Under the pieces are notes generated by a model. The model saw only the letters and a program-made list of their open reading frames with translations, made no database searches and was not told the DNA's origin. Position numbers and translations under genes: made by a program. A DNA stretch of 64,000 nt, taken from the NCBI RefSeq assembly GCF_023684405.1, contig NZ_JAGSOI010000005.1, forward strand, positions 21,624-85,623, written 5' to 3'. Source of the stretch: Methanococcoides seepicolus. Its GTDB lineage: Archaea > Halobacteriota > Methanosarcinia > Methanosarcinales > Methanosarcinaceae. Positions 19,630-29,009 of the stretch are shown in pieces. Positions within the stretch are counted from its first letter, which is position 1. Each line of letters starts with the position of its first letter.

Positions 19630-19990
19630 AAACGAGAGAGGAAGGACGATCGCCGGGTCTTTGACCTGAGGAAAGTCTCCCCATCATCCAGATACACGAA
19701 CACCTGTGAAGGGTGTCGGGTGAGAACCCGGGCTCTGGCACAGAAACGATACCACACCATACCAATGCTATGATACTGAAAGGTTGAGGTCGTATGGAAC
19801 GTGGATGGAACGGCGAAACCTCGTGGATGCAAGTTGGAGTAGGGATCAAGCAGGTTTCTGGACTGCCCCGAATTTATTAACGCGTAGCCGAATATCGTCA
19901 ATGCAAGTGTCCGCAAGGACCATTCCCGAGTCAGCCCTGCTGGCGGGAAACTTTGCATCAACAGAAGGGAGCTTACTCTCCTCACTCACA
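19630..19990 (+). ncRNA. rnpB: RNase P RNA (archaeal type A)
   Basis: About 360 nt. Conserved blocks of the catalytic core appear in order: GAGGAAAGTCTCC (19668-19680), ACAGAAACGATACC (19740-19753), AACGGCGAAACC near 19812 and ACAGAAGGGAGCTTAC near 19961-19976. The flanks pair as P1: GAGAGAGGA (19634-19642) with TCCTCACTC (19979-19987), with one A-A mismatch. The RNA cleaves 5' leaders from pre-tRNAs with protein subunits, one of which (rnp1) is in the ribosomal cluster. Its strand is opposite to both neighbours. Exact ends are estimated from P1. Confidence 0.93.
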
Positions 19991-20047
19991 ACCAACTTAT
20001 TTTTGATCATGGAACAAAAGAACACCGATGATTCGATTGAAATTGGA

Positions 20048-20665
20048 TCATGCAAACATTTCCAGAGTATCAGTGACCAGCTGATCATCTACCATTGTGT
20101 TGTAACATCCGTCATTGAGCATAGGAATACCATACGTCACAACACTGGTCCCTGCAAGGGATCTCATACCCTTGTTGATCTCATAATCACATGCAATTAC
20201 CAGAACTCCGTCTGCATAATGATCAGTTAAGATGTTTTTAACAAAAGAAGAACCCGTTACAATATAGAGATCATAGCCATATTCATTTGCATCTTCTTTC
20301 AGTTTATCCATAACACACTTACCACAGGACTTGCACTGTATCCCATATTTCGTTGCGTATGCAGGACAATCAAGTGAACGCATGCAATGTGGGACGAACA
20401 TCAGCCGCTTTTTCGTCTTTGAAAAATCTGACATGTGTGCGGAATTTTTCAAAGAGACCATCCACTTGTCAAGTTTTCGCGGGTCAGAAAACTTACAAAA
20501 GAAATATTTAAGCGGAAGGAAGAAGAAATCCAATACATTCGCAAAAAGGCCGGATAACCAGACATTTCGAGTAAGGCTTACACGACTAGCATAAAGAGAT
20601 AATGCTGAAACAAACACAGACAACACTAAAAGAACCAATAACAATTTGCCTATAAAATTATACAT
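20048..20665 (-). CDS. DUF116 membrane-associated Cys-rich protein (copy A)
   Basis: 205 residues. An N-terminal hydrophobic segment (about 4-26) and a second at about 42-58 anchor it in the membrane. The cytoplasmic part contains a cysteine cluster (CMRSLDCPAY, then QCKSCGKC at about 111-118), suggesting a metal or Fe-S centre, followed by YIVTGSSFVKNIL and a late Cys in NDGCYNT. This matches DUF116, a family of unknown function in methanogens and some anaerobic bacteria. It overlaps the paralogous neighbour by 8 nt. Confidence 0.82.
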   Translation of the reverse strand: MYNFIGKLLLVLLVLSVFVSALSLYASRVSLTRNVWLSGLFANVLDFFFLPLKYFFCKFSDPRKLDKWMVSLKNSAHMSDFSKTKKRLMFVPHCMRSLDCPAYATKYGIQCKSCGKCVMDKLKEDANEYGYDLYIVTGSSFVKNILTDHYADGVLVIACDYEINKGMRSLAGTSVVTYGIPMLNDGCYNTMVDDQLVTDTLEMFA

Positions 20666-21293
20666 TGCAGAGCTCCATTTTTTCGATCACTTCGAGAACA
20701 TCCACTTTTGTATTGAAGCAACCATCTTTCAAAAGGCAAACACCCTGAACAGGCATGAACGATATTTCTTCCATGGATTCAGAAAGCTCATTGTAACAGG
20801 CTACCCCTATACAGGAACCAGGCTTGTGTGCTTTCATAATCTTCTTTACAAAACTGCCGCCAGGAATCACATAAACCCTGAACCCACGTTCATCGGCAGC
20901 TTCACAGATACTGCCAATGTCACATAGACCACACTTTTTACACTCATAGCCAAGTATCGGATCACATCTGGCCCTACAATTAGCATGACGCATACACTGA
21001 GGTAAAAATATGGCCCTTGTGCCTGTTGCCCTGACAAATTCATCAAGCATTACAGCATTTCTAATCTCAATGAGGATCTCATCTACAAGAGTATCCCTTA
21101 TCGAGAAGACGCCACACATCCATTTGGCAGGGGAGTAGAACAGATAAAGCATGAAAAGAACAAAATTAGGAAAAATGACCTTTTTATTCTTAAAACTGTA
21201 AAATCCAACAAGCAATGCCACAACAATCCCCAGTAGAGCAAAGAGAAGCATATATACGAATAGCTTACCCAGAAGTTCATAGGGAATTTCCAT
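20658..21293 (-). CDS. DUF116 membrane-associated Cys-rich protein (copy B)
   Basis: 211 residues, a paralogue of the downstream gene with the same order of parts: a membrane segment at about 10-32, a further one at about 40-55, the cysteine cluster CMRHANCRARCDP plus ECKKCGLC, then YVIPGGSFVKKIM and KDGCFNTKVD. The second copy keeps every cysteine of copy A and adds one or two. The pair lies 100 nt downstream of hdrD, separated by a U-rich stretch on the minus strand that may terminate the hdr transcript. Function is unknown; a redox or metal role is inferred from the cysteines only. Confidence 0.82.
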   Translation of the reverse strand: MEIPYELLGKLFVYMLLFALLGIVVALLVGFYSFKNKKVIFPNFVLFMLYLFYSPAKWMCGVFSIRDTLVDEILIEIRNAVMLDEFVRATGTRAIFLPQCMRHANCRARCDPILGYECKKCGLCDIGSICEAADERGFRVYVIPGGSFVKKIMKAHKPGSCIGVACYNELSESMEEISFMPVQGVCLLKDGCFNTKVDVLEVIEKMELCNV

Positions 21294-21393
21294 GAGCCAG
21301 AGAGAGTAGGTAGCAATATTTAAAAGTAACTGTGAAAGAGAACTGAGTAAAAATAAAAAAGAACATAAAAAAAATTAACGAAAGGTAGAGATA

Positions 21394-22641
21394 TCAGCTC
21401 TCCACACAATCATCAAGTGAAATTCCAAGTGCTTCAGCCGTCAGAACAATAACATCCTCAACAACAAGCTCATCTGCACCAAGGGAGTCCCTTCCATCAG
21501 AAAGGTTCCTCTTACAGAACGGGCATGCACTTGAAAGGATATCCGGATTCTTTGCAAGGGCATCCTGAACACGAGTTTCAGCAACACCGAGAGCAAGATC
21601 AGGAACTCCAGCCTTTACACCACCGCCAGCTCCACAGCAGCGCTGGTTCTCCTTGATACGGTCCATCTCTTTAAGGTTCAGACCGGGAATCGCGTTAAGC
21701 ACGAACCTTGGTGGCTCATATACACCAACGTGACGTCCAAGGTGACATGGGTCGTGGTATGTTACTGTAAGGTTATCAAATGGCTTTGTCCATTCAAGCT
21801 TACCTTCCTTGATAAGATCCTCAAGGAACTCTGTGATATGGATGATCTCGAATGGCATTTCTTCACCAAGTAACCTTGGCCAGTCTACAAGAGAAGTACG
21901 GTAGCAACCAGCACATGCATACAAAACTTTCTTTGCACCCTTTGCAACGATACCGTCAACATTCTTCCTTGCAGCTTTACGTGCAATATCCTCGATCTCG
22001 TACTGACCGGTCCTGACAAGTGCGGAACAGCAACATACCTCATCCTCACCAAGCATTGTGAACTCGATTCCAAGATAGTTAAGGACACGTGCTGTAGCAA
22101 ATGCCAGCTTTGTCTGCCTCAGTTCTGCAGTACAACCACCAAAGTAAAGGATTTCTGCTTTGTCAGCGATCTTTACATCATCAGGGATCCAGTTAAGCCT
22201 GTCCTTGTTGTCAGCCATGTACGGATTACTGTACTCGCCGATGAGCTTTACGAACATTCCCTGCTTACCGTATGGACCATTACCACGTTTGACAAGGTTT
22301 GCACGCATAGATTCCCACAACTCGATAGTGTTGATACCTACCTCACAAACTGTAGCACACATTCCACAGGTAGTGCACTTGTAAACATCATCCTTGAACT
22401 GCGCGATATCTTCCTCAGGAATTGCTTTTGGACCAAACAGTCTGGCACGCAGACCATAGGACTTGTTCATGAACTGACCCCACCTGAGGATCTTGTCCCT
22501 TGGTGCGAGTCCGGGATCTTTGTTAGAAGCATCGTAGGTTGGACACCAGTTGACACACTCGCCACAGCGTACACATGCGTCAATCTCCATGAGCTGGACA
22601 GCTGTAAGGTTATTAGTGTTAATTGAAGGTTCGCCTTTCAT
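21394..22641 (-). CDS. hdrD: Heterodisulfide reductase subunit D
   Basis: 415 residues. HdrD reduces CoM-S-S-CoB at the membrane using electrons from methanophenazine through HdrE. It has two classical [4Fe-4S] motifs ([12 protein letters not shown] at about 18-29 and [14 protein letters not shown] at about 90-103) and two CCG domains ([27 protein letters not shown], and [27 protein letters not shown]) that hold the noncubane active-site clusters. Length and motif order match Methanosarcinales HdrD. It starts 2 nt after hdrE. Confidence 0.97.
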   Translation of the reverse strand: MKGEPSINTNNLTAVQLMEIDACVRCGECVNWCPTYDASNKDPGLAPRDKILRWGQFMNKSYGLRARLFGPKAIPEEDIAQFKDDVYKCTTCGMCATVCEVGINTIELWESMRANLVKRGNGPYGKQGMFVKLIGEYSNPYMADNKDRLNWIPDDVKIADKAEILYFGGCTAELRQTKLAFATARVLNYLGIEFTMLGEDEVCCCSALVRTGQYEIEDIARKAARKNVDGIVAKGAKKVLYACAGCYRTSLVDWPRLLGEEMPFEIIHITEFLEDLIKEGKLEWTKPFDNLTVTYHDPCHLGRHVGVYEPPRFVLNAIPGLNLKEMDRIKENQRCCGAGGGVKAGVPDLALGVAETRVQDALAKNPDILSSACPFCKRNLSDGRDSLGADELVVEDVIVLTAEALGISLDDCVES

Positions 22642-22643
22642 GA

Positions 22644-23450
22644 TTATTCGCCTCCCTTGTTAGCCATAAGGGTAAGTGGACCTGCGATCATATGCATGTA
22701 CTTACTGAATGGAATATATGCGATACAGAATAGTAATGAGATCACAACGTGGAACAGTGATGCAGGTGGTGCAAGGTCAGAATGCATCCCCAGACCCCAG
22801 AGGGTACCGTTCCTGATACCATCAGCAACAAACCCTGTAACTACAATGATAGTAAGTCCGACAAGAAGGACTGAATCGAAAGCAATGGTACTCTCACGAG
22901 CCTTTGCAACAAAGAGTCTCCTGAAGATAGCAATAATGATACCGATCAAAAGAATATAACTAAATACGTCATTAGGAACACTGAGCATTTCCCTGAAATC
23001 TGCAGGATCGAGAATGTGAATACCCACCATGTGAATAATTTCCACAGCGAACATCGCAACTGACATAATACATAGTGCGATCCAGCCTCCAAAGATAGCA
23101 AGGTGCATTACCCATCTACCAGGACTGCGTCTTAGAGCACGCCTCTGAAGAAGAGCATCAAAGATCAATGTTGAAAAGATATTCTGACCATGACCGTGCC
23201 CTTTTGCACTCATCTGATAAGCCAGGGTTTTAGGGAAGGTAAAGATGCTTCCATTGGAAGGTTTAAGACCATATCCTTCAGCGCCTAAGCCCCATTTTTT
23301 AAGATTTATGTACATACCGATCATGAAGATCGCTATAGCAATCGTGGCCATGATCATGACCGCTGCGAATGTGATCCTCATAGATTCGGTAAGCATTCCG
23401 AAACTGTTTGTGACATCCGCAGAAAGTCCACTATAATATTCCATACTCAT
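22644..23450 (-). CDS. hdrE: Heterodisulfide reductase subunit E, cytochrome b
   Basis: 268 residues with about five hydrophobic segments (near 28-46, 118-138, 157-178, 197-215 and 232-250) and conserved histidines in and around them (for example [16 protein letters not shown] and [10 protein letters not shown]), fitting a b-type cytochrome that takes electrons from reduced methanophenazine. An AGGAGG ribosome-binding site precedes the ATG. The hdrE-hdrD order and 2-nt gap are those of Methanosarcina. HdrED is the terminal, proton-translocating oxidoreductase of methanogenesis in cytochrome-containing methanogens. Confidence 0.96.
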   Translation of the reverse strand: MSMEYYSGLSADVTNSFGMLTESMRITFAAVMIMATIAIAIFMIGMYINLKKWGLGAEGYGLKPSNGSIFTFPKTLAYQMSAKGHGHGQNIFSTLIFDALLQRRALRRSPGRWVMHLAIFGGWIALCIMSVAMFAVEIIHMVGIHILDPADFREMLSVPNDVFSYILLIGIIIAIFRRLFVAKARESTIAFDSVLLVGLTIIVVTGFVADGIRNGTLWGLGMHSDLAPPASLFHVVISLLFCIAYIPFSKYMHMIAGPLTLMANKGGE

Positions 23451-23800
23451 AAATTATCCTCCTGATATTGCCAAGATGTGACACTATTATATCTTTCTAA
23501 AAATTATCGTGATATTAAATATGATTTGTGTATTGGTAGAACCAATTATATTTAAACATTTTCATAAACAGAACTTACAGCAAAAGTAAGAAAACGCATC
23601 AAAGCAATCACTTTAGTAAATATTTTGGAACAAGGTCCAATTTAAAATTGAATGTAGAAATAATGCCACATTCAGATCACATCCATAAATAATTTCAGAG
23701 AAAGTGGCCAGACCCAGGATGTAGGAAAACCTGAGATAGCATTCATCGAAAATTTATTCGAGCCATATTAAATTCGCCATTAATATGTAAGAAAAACATA
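23451..23800. other. 350-bp intergenic region upstream of hdrE
   Basis: This region contains the hdrED leader, TATA box and palindrome in its left third. The remainder (about 23.57-23.80 kb) is AT-rich with no open frame, RNA structure or repeat that I can support; it lies downstream of the broken siroheme-protein gene. Confidence 0.6.
23533..23556 (-). promoter_or_regulatory. hdrE: hdrED promoter: TATA box with adjacent palindrome
   Basis: On the minus strand TTTAAATATAATTGG (23542-23556) is a strong TATA box, about 95 nt upstream of hdrE. The perfect palindrome TTGGT-TCT-ACCAA (23533-23545) overlaps its downstream edge, between the TATA box and the expected start point near 23518, where a repressor would block initiation. 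The TATA call is good; the operator role is inferred. Confidence 0.55.
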
Positions 23801-24462
23801 TCATAAAAGACCGATCTCACTCTTAAAAGCCTCTAGCCCAATGTCATCGATAAGTCTGCCCAGACGATATTTCTTAGCAGAGCTCATATAGAATTCAATG
23901 ATCCGGTCAACCATTTCAAGAACTTCAGACTCATCCAGCCCTTCAGCGACCACATCACCAATACGTGGCCTTATTCCTGCATTGCCCCCTGCCAGCAAAG
24001 TAAATCCCCTCGGAGTACCCATTACGCCTATATCCCTCACCGCAGGTTCAGAACAGGAATTCATACAACCGCTCACCGCCATCTTGAACTTGGAAGGCAA
24101 TTGCATACCATGATAGAGTTCATCAAGGACCAGTCCTAAAGACAGAGCATCCTGTTGTGCACGTTTACAATTATCGATCCCAGGACACACCTTTAACTTC
24201 GCACACACTTTCCGATCGATGCTGCAGGCTCCATACAAAGTTCAGACCATGCAGCATCAAGATCACTTTCCATTAATCCGATAATAGCTACACGCTGTGC
24301 AGAAGTGAATTTAAGGGTAGCATTATATTTTTTTGCAACATCCACAACACGCTGCAATCCATCAACGCTAATAATACCTGCCGGAGTCTGTGGGACAATG
24401 GCATAGATATCCCTATCCCGCTGCAGAATAGCTTTTTTATCAAGTATGTCCGATGCCATCAT
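23801..24462 (-). pseudogene. Small siroheme sulfite/nitrite reductase-like protein, frameshifted
   Basis: Two overlapping frames together encode one protein of about 219 residues. The first (24462 to 24193) carries the N-terminal ferredoxin-like half (IVPQTPAGIISVDGLQRVV) and stops right after IGKCVRS. The second resumes with KVCPGIDNCKRAQQD and runs to 23801. Adding one T at about 24200 would give CVRSLKVCPGIDNCKR, restoring the expected CX5C (CPGIDNC) and CX3C (CMNSC) ligands of the coupled siroheme-[4Fe-4S] centre. The family is the small Dsr-like/Fsr-C-related proteins of methanogens. Either a true 1-nt deletion or a sequencing error. Rubrerythrin lies 41 nt upstream. Confidence 0.78.
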
Positions 24463-24503
24463 CCCAATTCCGATATATGCACGTTATGTCACAAGTATGG
24501 AAT

Positions 24504-24878
24504 TCATTTAATTTTCTTGAGAAGCCCTGCAAGACCTGATTTATGCCTCGCCTCATCAAGTGATGCCTTTGCAAAGAACAATGCGGCAGCTTCGTTACCT
24601 TCTTCATGAGCGATCTTTGCAGCCTCTGCCTTCTCACCCTCTGCCATTGTCTCACCTTCGAGCATCATTTCAATGTTCTCGACAGTTGTGTCCTTTACAA
24701 GACCCAGGAGCTCAGCAACCTCTGCTGCATGCCATGCTTCATCCATTGCGATCTGGCGGAAGTAAAGAGCAGCTTCAAAATGACCTTCGCGCTCTGCCTG
24801 CCTGGACATTGCAAAGTACCATCCAACTTCAGTGGTCTCACCTTTAAAAGTAGCTTTCAGAATATCTTGTAAACTCAT
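24504..24878 (-). CDS. Rubrerythrin-like diiron protein
   Basis: 124 residues forming one ferritin-like four-helix bundle without a C-terminal rubredoxin domain. Iron ligands are visible as Glu in GETTEVGWYF (about 13-22), DEAWHAAEVAELLG (about 46-59), a second Glu-rich helix (HEEGNEAAALFF) and DEARHKSGLAGLL near the C-terminus. Likely role: peroxide or oxygen detoxification with electrons from an external donor. An AGGAGG site precedes the ATG, and TTATAATTGC near 24905 is a possible TATA box. It is probably co-transcribed with the broken siroheme gene downstream. Confidence 0.85.
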   Translation of the reverse strand: MSLQDILKATFKGETTEVGWYFAMSRQAEREGHFEAALYFRQIAMDEAWHAAEVAELLGLVKDTTVENIEMMLEGETMAEGEKAEAAKIAHEEGNEAAALFFAKASLDEARHKSGLAGLLKKIK

Positions 24879-25099
24879 TTAATGTACCTCCTAAATCAAA
24901 TTTGCAATTATAAGATGATCAGAATCAGTAATAATGTTTATGGAATACGGAACAGAACTGCAATTAAATGACAGTTTGTGCATAGAAATACCTTCCATAG
25001 GAATTTCATTCTTATTAAAAAATAGCCTTTACTGATATTGGATAACATTGGTACGTAGTTGCGCAAAATATACATGTATTGGAGATATTCAGAGAATGG

Positions 25100-25795
25100 A
25101 TGACATTAGATCTGAAAATAATCCTTGTAGAACCTTTATATCAGGGAAATGTAGGATCGGTTGCAAGAGCCATGAAGAACTTCGGGTTCCATGACCTGAC
25201 GCTCGTAAATCCCTGCAAACTAAAAATGGAAGCAAGAGCACTTGCATCCCATGCATACGATGTCCTTGATGGAGCAAAGATAGTTGATACCATCGAAGAG
25301 GCCCTTGAAGGCAGTGATATAGTCATTGCAACCACCGGCATCACAGGACTGAAAATCGATGAACATATCCGTATGCCACCATACACCCCAAGGGAACTAA
25401 AGGAAAAGTTCTGCGGAACAAATGGAACTGTTGCAGTCCTTTTTGGAAGGGAAGACAACGGTTTCACTAACGAGGAACTTAAACTCAGCGATGTGATAGT
25501 AAGCATACCGACATCCGAAACCTATCCGATAATGAACCTTTCACATGCTGTCACCATCATACTTTATGAAATGAGCCAGATAACAGCAGGTGAGAACAGT
25601 CTTGCAGAGGGATTCGACCTGAGATTGTTATATGAGCATATCGACGAGGTCCTTGATGACATCGAGTACCCTGCACACAAAAAAGAAAAGACTAACCTGA
25701 TGTTTAAAAGAATATTCGGAAGGGCGCAGCTCATGCCAAGGGAAGTGCAGACATTAAGAGGATTTCTTGGAAAGGTCCAGAACCATATCAAATGA
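25100..25795 (+). CDS. trmJ: tRNA (ribose-2'-O) methyltransferase TrmJ-type, SPOUT family
   Basis: 231 residues. The SPOUT knot motifs are all present: the N-terminal VEPLYQGNVGSVARAMKNFG (about 9-28), the middle VLFGREDNGFTNEEL and the C-terminal SAM-binding loop PIMNLSHAVTIILYEM. TrmJ methylates position 32 of tRNAs. The C-terminal extension (about 165-231) is the usual archaeal TrmJ tail. The ATG at 25100 is about 30 nt after a TATA-like AAAATATACATG, so the mRNA could be almost leaderless; an in-frame TTG at 25079 is the alternative. Confidence 0.87.
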   Translation: MTLDLKIILVEPLYQGNVGSVARAMKNFGFHDLTLVNPCKLKMEARALASHAYDVLDGAKIVDTIEEALEGSDIVIATTGITGLKIDEHIRMPPYTPRELKEKFCGTNGTVAVLFGREDNGFTNEELKLSDVIVSIPTSETYPIMNLSHAVTIILYEMSQITAGENSLAEGFDLRLLYEHIDEVLDDIEYPAHKKEKTNLMFKRIFGRAQLMPREVQTLRGFLGKVQNHIK

Positions 25796-25863
25796 ACAGG
25801 ACCATGCAAGATAGCATTCTAAAAGTATTGACTCGAAATATTGATATGTACATAGTGTATTCT

Positions 25864-25887
25864 GGTATCTCCGATACCTGAGGTATC
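25864..25887 (+). promoter_or_regulatory. Three GGTATC half-sites upstream of mcm
   Basis: GGTATC-TCC-GATACC-TGA-GGTATC lies 26-49 nt before the mcm start. The first two form a perfect 6-bp palindrome and the third repeats the half-site 3 nt later. It is followed by the AT-rich AATATAATAATG. It may be a binding site for a regulator of replication genes; no regulator is identified. Confidence 0.4.
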
Positions 25888-25912
25888 ATTTCAATATAAT
25901 AATGTGGATTAC

Positions 25913-28003
25913 ATGAGTGAAATAAAATGGGATGAAAAGTTCAGGGATTTTCTTAAGCGCTATTACTGGGATGAAATACTCCTGCTGGCAAATGAGTACC
26001 CTGATATCAGAAGTATCGTTGTTGATTTTCCCGACCTCGAGCAATTCGATGCAGACCTTGCATACGAGCTACTTGAACACCCGGACGATGTACTACCCTA
26101 TGCTGAACAGGCATTAAGGGAGATAGACATACCTATCGAGAAGGACCTCGATGATGTTCATGTCCAGTTCATAAACGTCCCGAATAGCGTAGCTATCAGA
26201 GACCTTCGAAGCAAACATCTTCTAAAGTTCATATCCATCGAAGGCATGATACGCAAAGCTACCGAGGTCAGGCCAAAGATAACAAATGCGGCATTCATGT
26301 GCATGAGATGTGAGAACACCAGTTTTGAGCCACAGGGTGGCCCTAAGTTCGTAGAACCTACAGATTGTGAAAATGAATCCTGTGGCAAGAAAGGGCCATT
26401 CAAGCTTATTATAGACCAATCAACATTCTTAGATGCACAAAAACTCCAGGTACAGGAGTCACCTGAGAGCTTGAAAGGTGGTAGTCAGCCACAAAGTATC
26501 GATATCGATGCAGAGGACGACCTGGCAGGTCTTGTTAAACCTGGTGACCGTCTTGTCATCAATGGCGTACTTCGTTCACATCAGAGAACGTTAAGAGAAG
26601 GAAAATCGACATTTTACGACCTTGTTCTCCATGCCAATTCTATCGAATACGTAGACCAGGAATTTGATGAGCTCGACATAACACCGGAAGATGAAGAACG
26701 TATCGTTGAGATGGGCAAAGACCCTGAGATATATAAGATGATCAGAGGCTCCATCGCACCTTCCATCTACGGATATGAAGACATAAAGGAAGCACTCAGC
26801 ATGCAGCTGTTCTCAGCAGTACCTAAGATGCTACCTGACGGTTCAAGGGTCAGAGGCGATATACACATATTGCTTGTTGGTGACCCTGGTATCGCAAAAA
26901 GTCAGTTGCTCAGATACATGGTGAAGATATCACCCCGTGGTGTTTTTGCTTCAGGTAAAAGTGCATCGTCCAGTGGTCTTACCGCTGCAGCTGTCAAGGA
27001 TGACCTCGGAGATGGACGCTGGACACTGGAAGCCGGTGCGCTTGTCATGGCAGATATGGGTCTTGCCGCAATTGACGAGATGGACAAGATGAGCAAGGAA
27101 GATAAAAGTGCCCTGCACGAAGCCATGGAACAGCAGACCATCAGTGTAGCTAAAGCAGGCATACTTGCCACATTGAAATCAAGATGTGCATTACTTGGTG
27201 CAGCCAATCCGAAATATGGAAGGTTCGATAAATACGAAGGCCTTGCAGAACAGATCAATATGCCTCCGGCCCTTATCTCAAGATTCGACCTTATTTTTAT
27301 ACTTCTTGATGTACCTGACCGAACCAAAGACAGCAATATCGCACACCACATACTGAAATCCCAGTATGCAGGTGAGCTCAACGAACAAAGGCAGAGGGTC
27401 CCACACTCAACAGTTACAAAGGAAGAAGTGGATTCTCATATGACGGTCATCATGCCCATCATTGAAAACGACTTGCTGAGAAAATACGTTGCGTACGCAA
27501 GGAGAAGGATCTTCCCTATAATGGAAGATGATGCCCGAGACCATATCATTAATTACTATCTTGACCTGCGCAAACAGGGAGAAGGCAAAGATTCACCGGT
27601 ACCAGTCACTGCAAGACAACTGGAAGCCCTTGTAAGACTTGCTGAAGCAAGCGCACGTATACGTTTAAGCGATGTAGTAACTATTGATGATGCGAAAAGG
27701 ACCACACGAATATCCATGGCATGTATGCGCCAGGTCGGAGTAGATCCCGACACCGGAGCTTTCGACGTGGACGTAATTGCATCAGGAACCAGCAAGAGTC
27801 AGCGTGACAAGATACATCATATCAAAGACATAATCAAACGTGTCGGCGACAGGCACGCAGGTGGAAAAGCACCCCTTGAAGAGGTATATGCAGAAGCTGA
27901 GACCGAAGAAATAAGTAGGGAAAGAGCTGAAGAGCTTATATCTAAGATGAAAAAGCAGGGAGACCTGTTAGCTCCCGATAGCAAGCACATAAAATTAGTA
28001 TAA
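25913..28003 (+). CDS. mcm: Replicative helicase MCM
   Basis: 696 residues. The N-terminal half (1-260) includes a zinc-binding motif (CMRCENTSF, then CENESCGKKG) and the OB-fold/hexamerisation region. The AAA+ domain has Walker A GDPGIAKSQLL (about 325-335), Walker B LAAIDEMDKM, sensor LGAANPKYGRFD and the arginine-finger segment ISRFDLIFILLD. A winged-helix tail closes the protein (EISRERAEELISKMKKQGDL). No intein interrupts the ATPase. It unwinds the template at the replication fork as a hexamer. The start is the ATG at 25913; GTG at 25904 is possible. DUF424 follows 12 nt later. Confidence 0.96.
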   Translation: MSEIKWDEKFRDFLKRYYWDEILLLANEYPDIRSIVVDFPDLEQFDADLAYELLEHPDDVLPYAEQALREIDIPIEKDLDDVHVQFINVPNSVAIRDLRSKHLLKFISIEGMIRKATEVRPKITNAAFMCMRCENTSFEPQGGPKFVEPTDCENESCGKKGPFKLIIDQSTFLDAQKLQVQESPESLKGGSQPQSIDIDAEDDLAGLVKPGDRLVINGVLRSHQRTLREGKSTFYDLVLHANSIEYVDQEFDELDITPEDEERIVEMGKDPEIYKMIRGSIAPSIYGYEDIKEALSMQLFSAVPKMLPDGSRVRGDIHILLVGDPGIAKSQLLRYMVKISPRGVFASGKSASSSGLTAAAVKDDLGDGRWTLEAGALVMADMGLAAIDEMDKMSKEDKSALHEAMEQQTISVAKAGILATLKSRCALLGAANPKYGRFDKYEGLAEQINMPPALISRFDLIFILLDVPDRTKDSNIAHHILKSQYAGELNEQRQRVPHSTVTKEEVDSHMTVIMPIIENDLLRKYVAYARRRIFPIMEDDARDHIINYYLDLRKQGEGKDSPVPVTARQLEALVRLAEASARIRLSDVVTIDDAKRTTRISMACMRQVGVDPDTGAFDVDVIASGTSKSQRDKIHHIKDIIKRVGDRHAGGKAPLEEVYAEAETEEISRERAEELISKMKKQGDLLAPDSKHIKLV

Positions 28004-28015
28004 TAAGGCGAAGAT

Positions 28016-28306
28016 ATGTACCTGAAAATACACAGATCCACAAATCAGATCCTCGTTGCTGTTTGCGACAAAGAACTGGTCGGAAAGAAGCTGACCAAAG
28101 GTGAAATTGTGATCGATATCTCGGAAGGTTTCTACAAAGGAGAGATAGCATCCGAAGAGACCATCATACAAGCGATAAGGAACGCTCCGAGTGCAAACAT
28201 ATTTGGAACACGTTCAGTTCAATGCGCCATTGATTCTGGTGCCGTTGATCCGGAATGCGTCATATACATAGACGGCATACCACATGCCCAGATATACAGA
28301 TTATGA
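28016..28306 (+). CDS. DUF424 protein
   Basis: 96 residues. Segments such as NQILVAVCDKELVGKKLTKG and NIFGTRSVQCAIDSGAVDPE with the ending IDGIPHAQIYRL fit DUF424, a small euryarchaeal family of unknown biochemical role, often encoded near translation or replication genes. It starts 12 nt after mcm and is probably in the same transcript. No catalytic motif is apparent. Confidence 0.82.
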   Translation: MYLKIHRSTNQILVAVCDKELVGKKLTKGEIVIDISEGFYKGEIASEETIIQAIRNAPSANIFGTRSVQCAIDSGAVDPECVIYIDGIPHAQIYRL

Positions 28307-28349
28307 ATTTTATATTTAATGTTACATTTATCAAAATATTGGTGTAAAT

Positions 28350-29009
28350 ATGAGTGAAAGTAATATGAGTAATGAAACTTCCATTCTTGACAAAGATGAG
28401 CTTATCAAAAGCGTGATCGCAAAGCACAGGCGTCTTCTGGAAGAATACAACAGAGAGTTCAGCGAGCTCGATGGAAGATCAAAGACACTGAAAGAACAGA
28501 TAGAATCCTCAAAGCAGGAAAAAGAAGATACCCTGACCCGCATTGAGGTTCTGAAAGAGAAACGTCAACAGCTCTACCATCAGGCAGAGAACGTTCTTGG
28601 GAACATGTTCACTGACATCGATGACAAACTGCTTGATAACAAGCTGATGCATGCTGCAAATGACGGATTTACCAAGGTCAGGCGCCTCATAGACATCAAT
28701 GAAGAAAAGCAAGTTGTTGATGAGCTATTGACCAAGCTGGATGGCATGAGCACACATGAAACCGTCCAGAGCTCCGTTCAACAGATAAAAGCAAAGGTCA
28801 ATGGTGCTATCGAAGCCAGCAATGAGCTTGCAGGGACCATTGGCATTAAAGCCCTTGACGAAAACTTCCATAAAGCAACTGAGGAACTTAAGACGATCTC
28901 ACCACGCCACGGATGGCTTGAGAACAGAATAAAGAGCCATAATGAAGCCCTTGAGCACTGGGGAAAGAATCCTGCCACTGAAGAGAACACGCCGGAGGCT
29001 GACGCATGA
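28350..29009 (+). CDS. Coiled-coil protein, first of a pair
   Basis: 219 residues, almost entirely helical and highly charged. Long heptad stretches run from about 20 to 75 (SELDGRSKTLKEQIESSKQE) and about 110-190. There is no signal peptide, membrane segment or enzymatic motif. A TATA-like TTTTATATTTAATG (about 28308-28321) lies about 30 nt upstream, and GGTG precedes the ATG. Its stop overlaps the start of the next coiled-coil gene (ATGA), so the two products probably form one complex. Databases tend to call such archaeal proteins phosphoserine phosphatase-like, but nothing here supports that. Confidence 0.7.
   Translation: MSESNMSNETSILDKDELIKSVIAKHRRLLEEYNREFSELDGRSKTLKEQIESSKQEKEDTLTRIEVLKEKRQQLYHQAENVLGNMFTDIDDKLLDNKLMHAANDGFTKVRRLIDINEEKQVVDELLTKLDGMSTHETVQSSVQQIKAKVNGAIEASNELAGTIGIKALDENFHKATEELKTISPRHGWLENRIKSHNEALEHWGKNPATEENTPEADA

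Noticed and set aside
19784..20230. Coding frames over the RNase P RNA
   Set aside because: The sequence holds the conserved RNase P RNA blocks and P1 pairing, so frames through it are chance.
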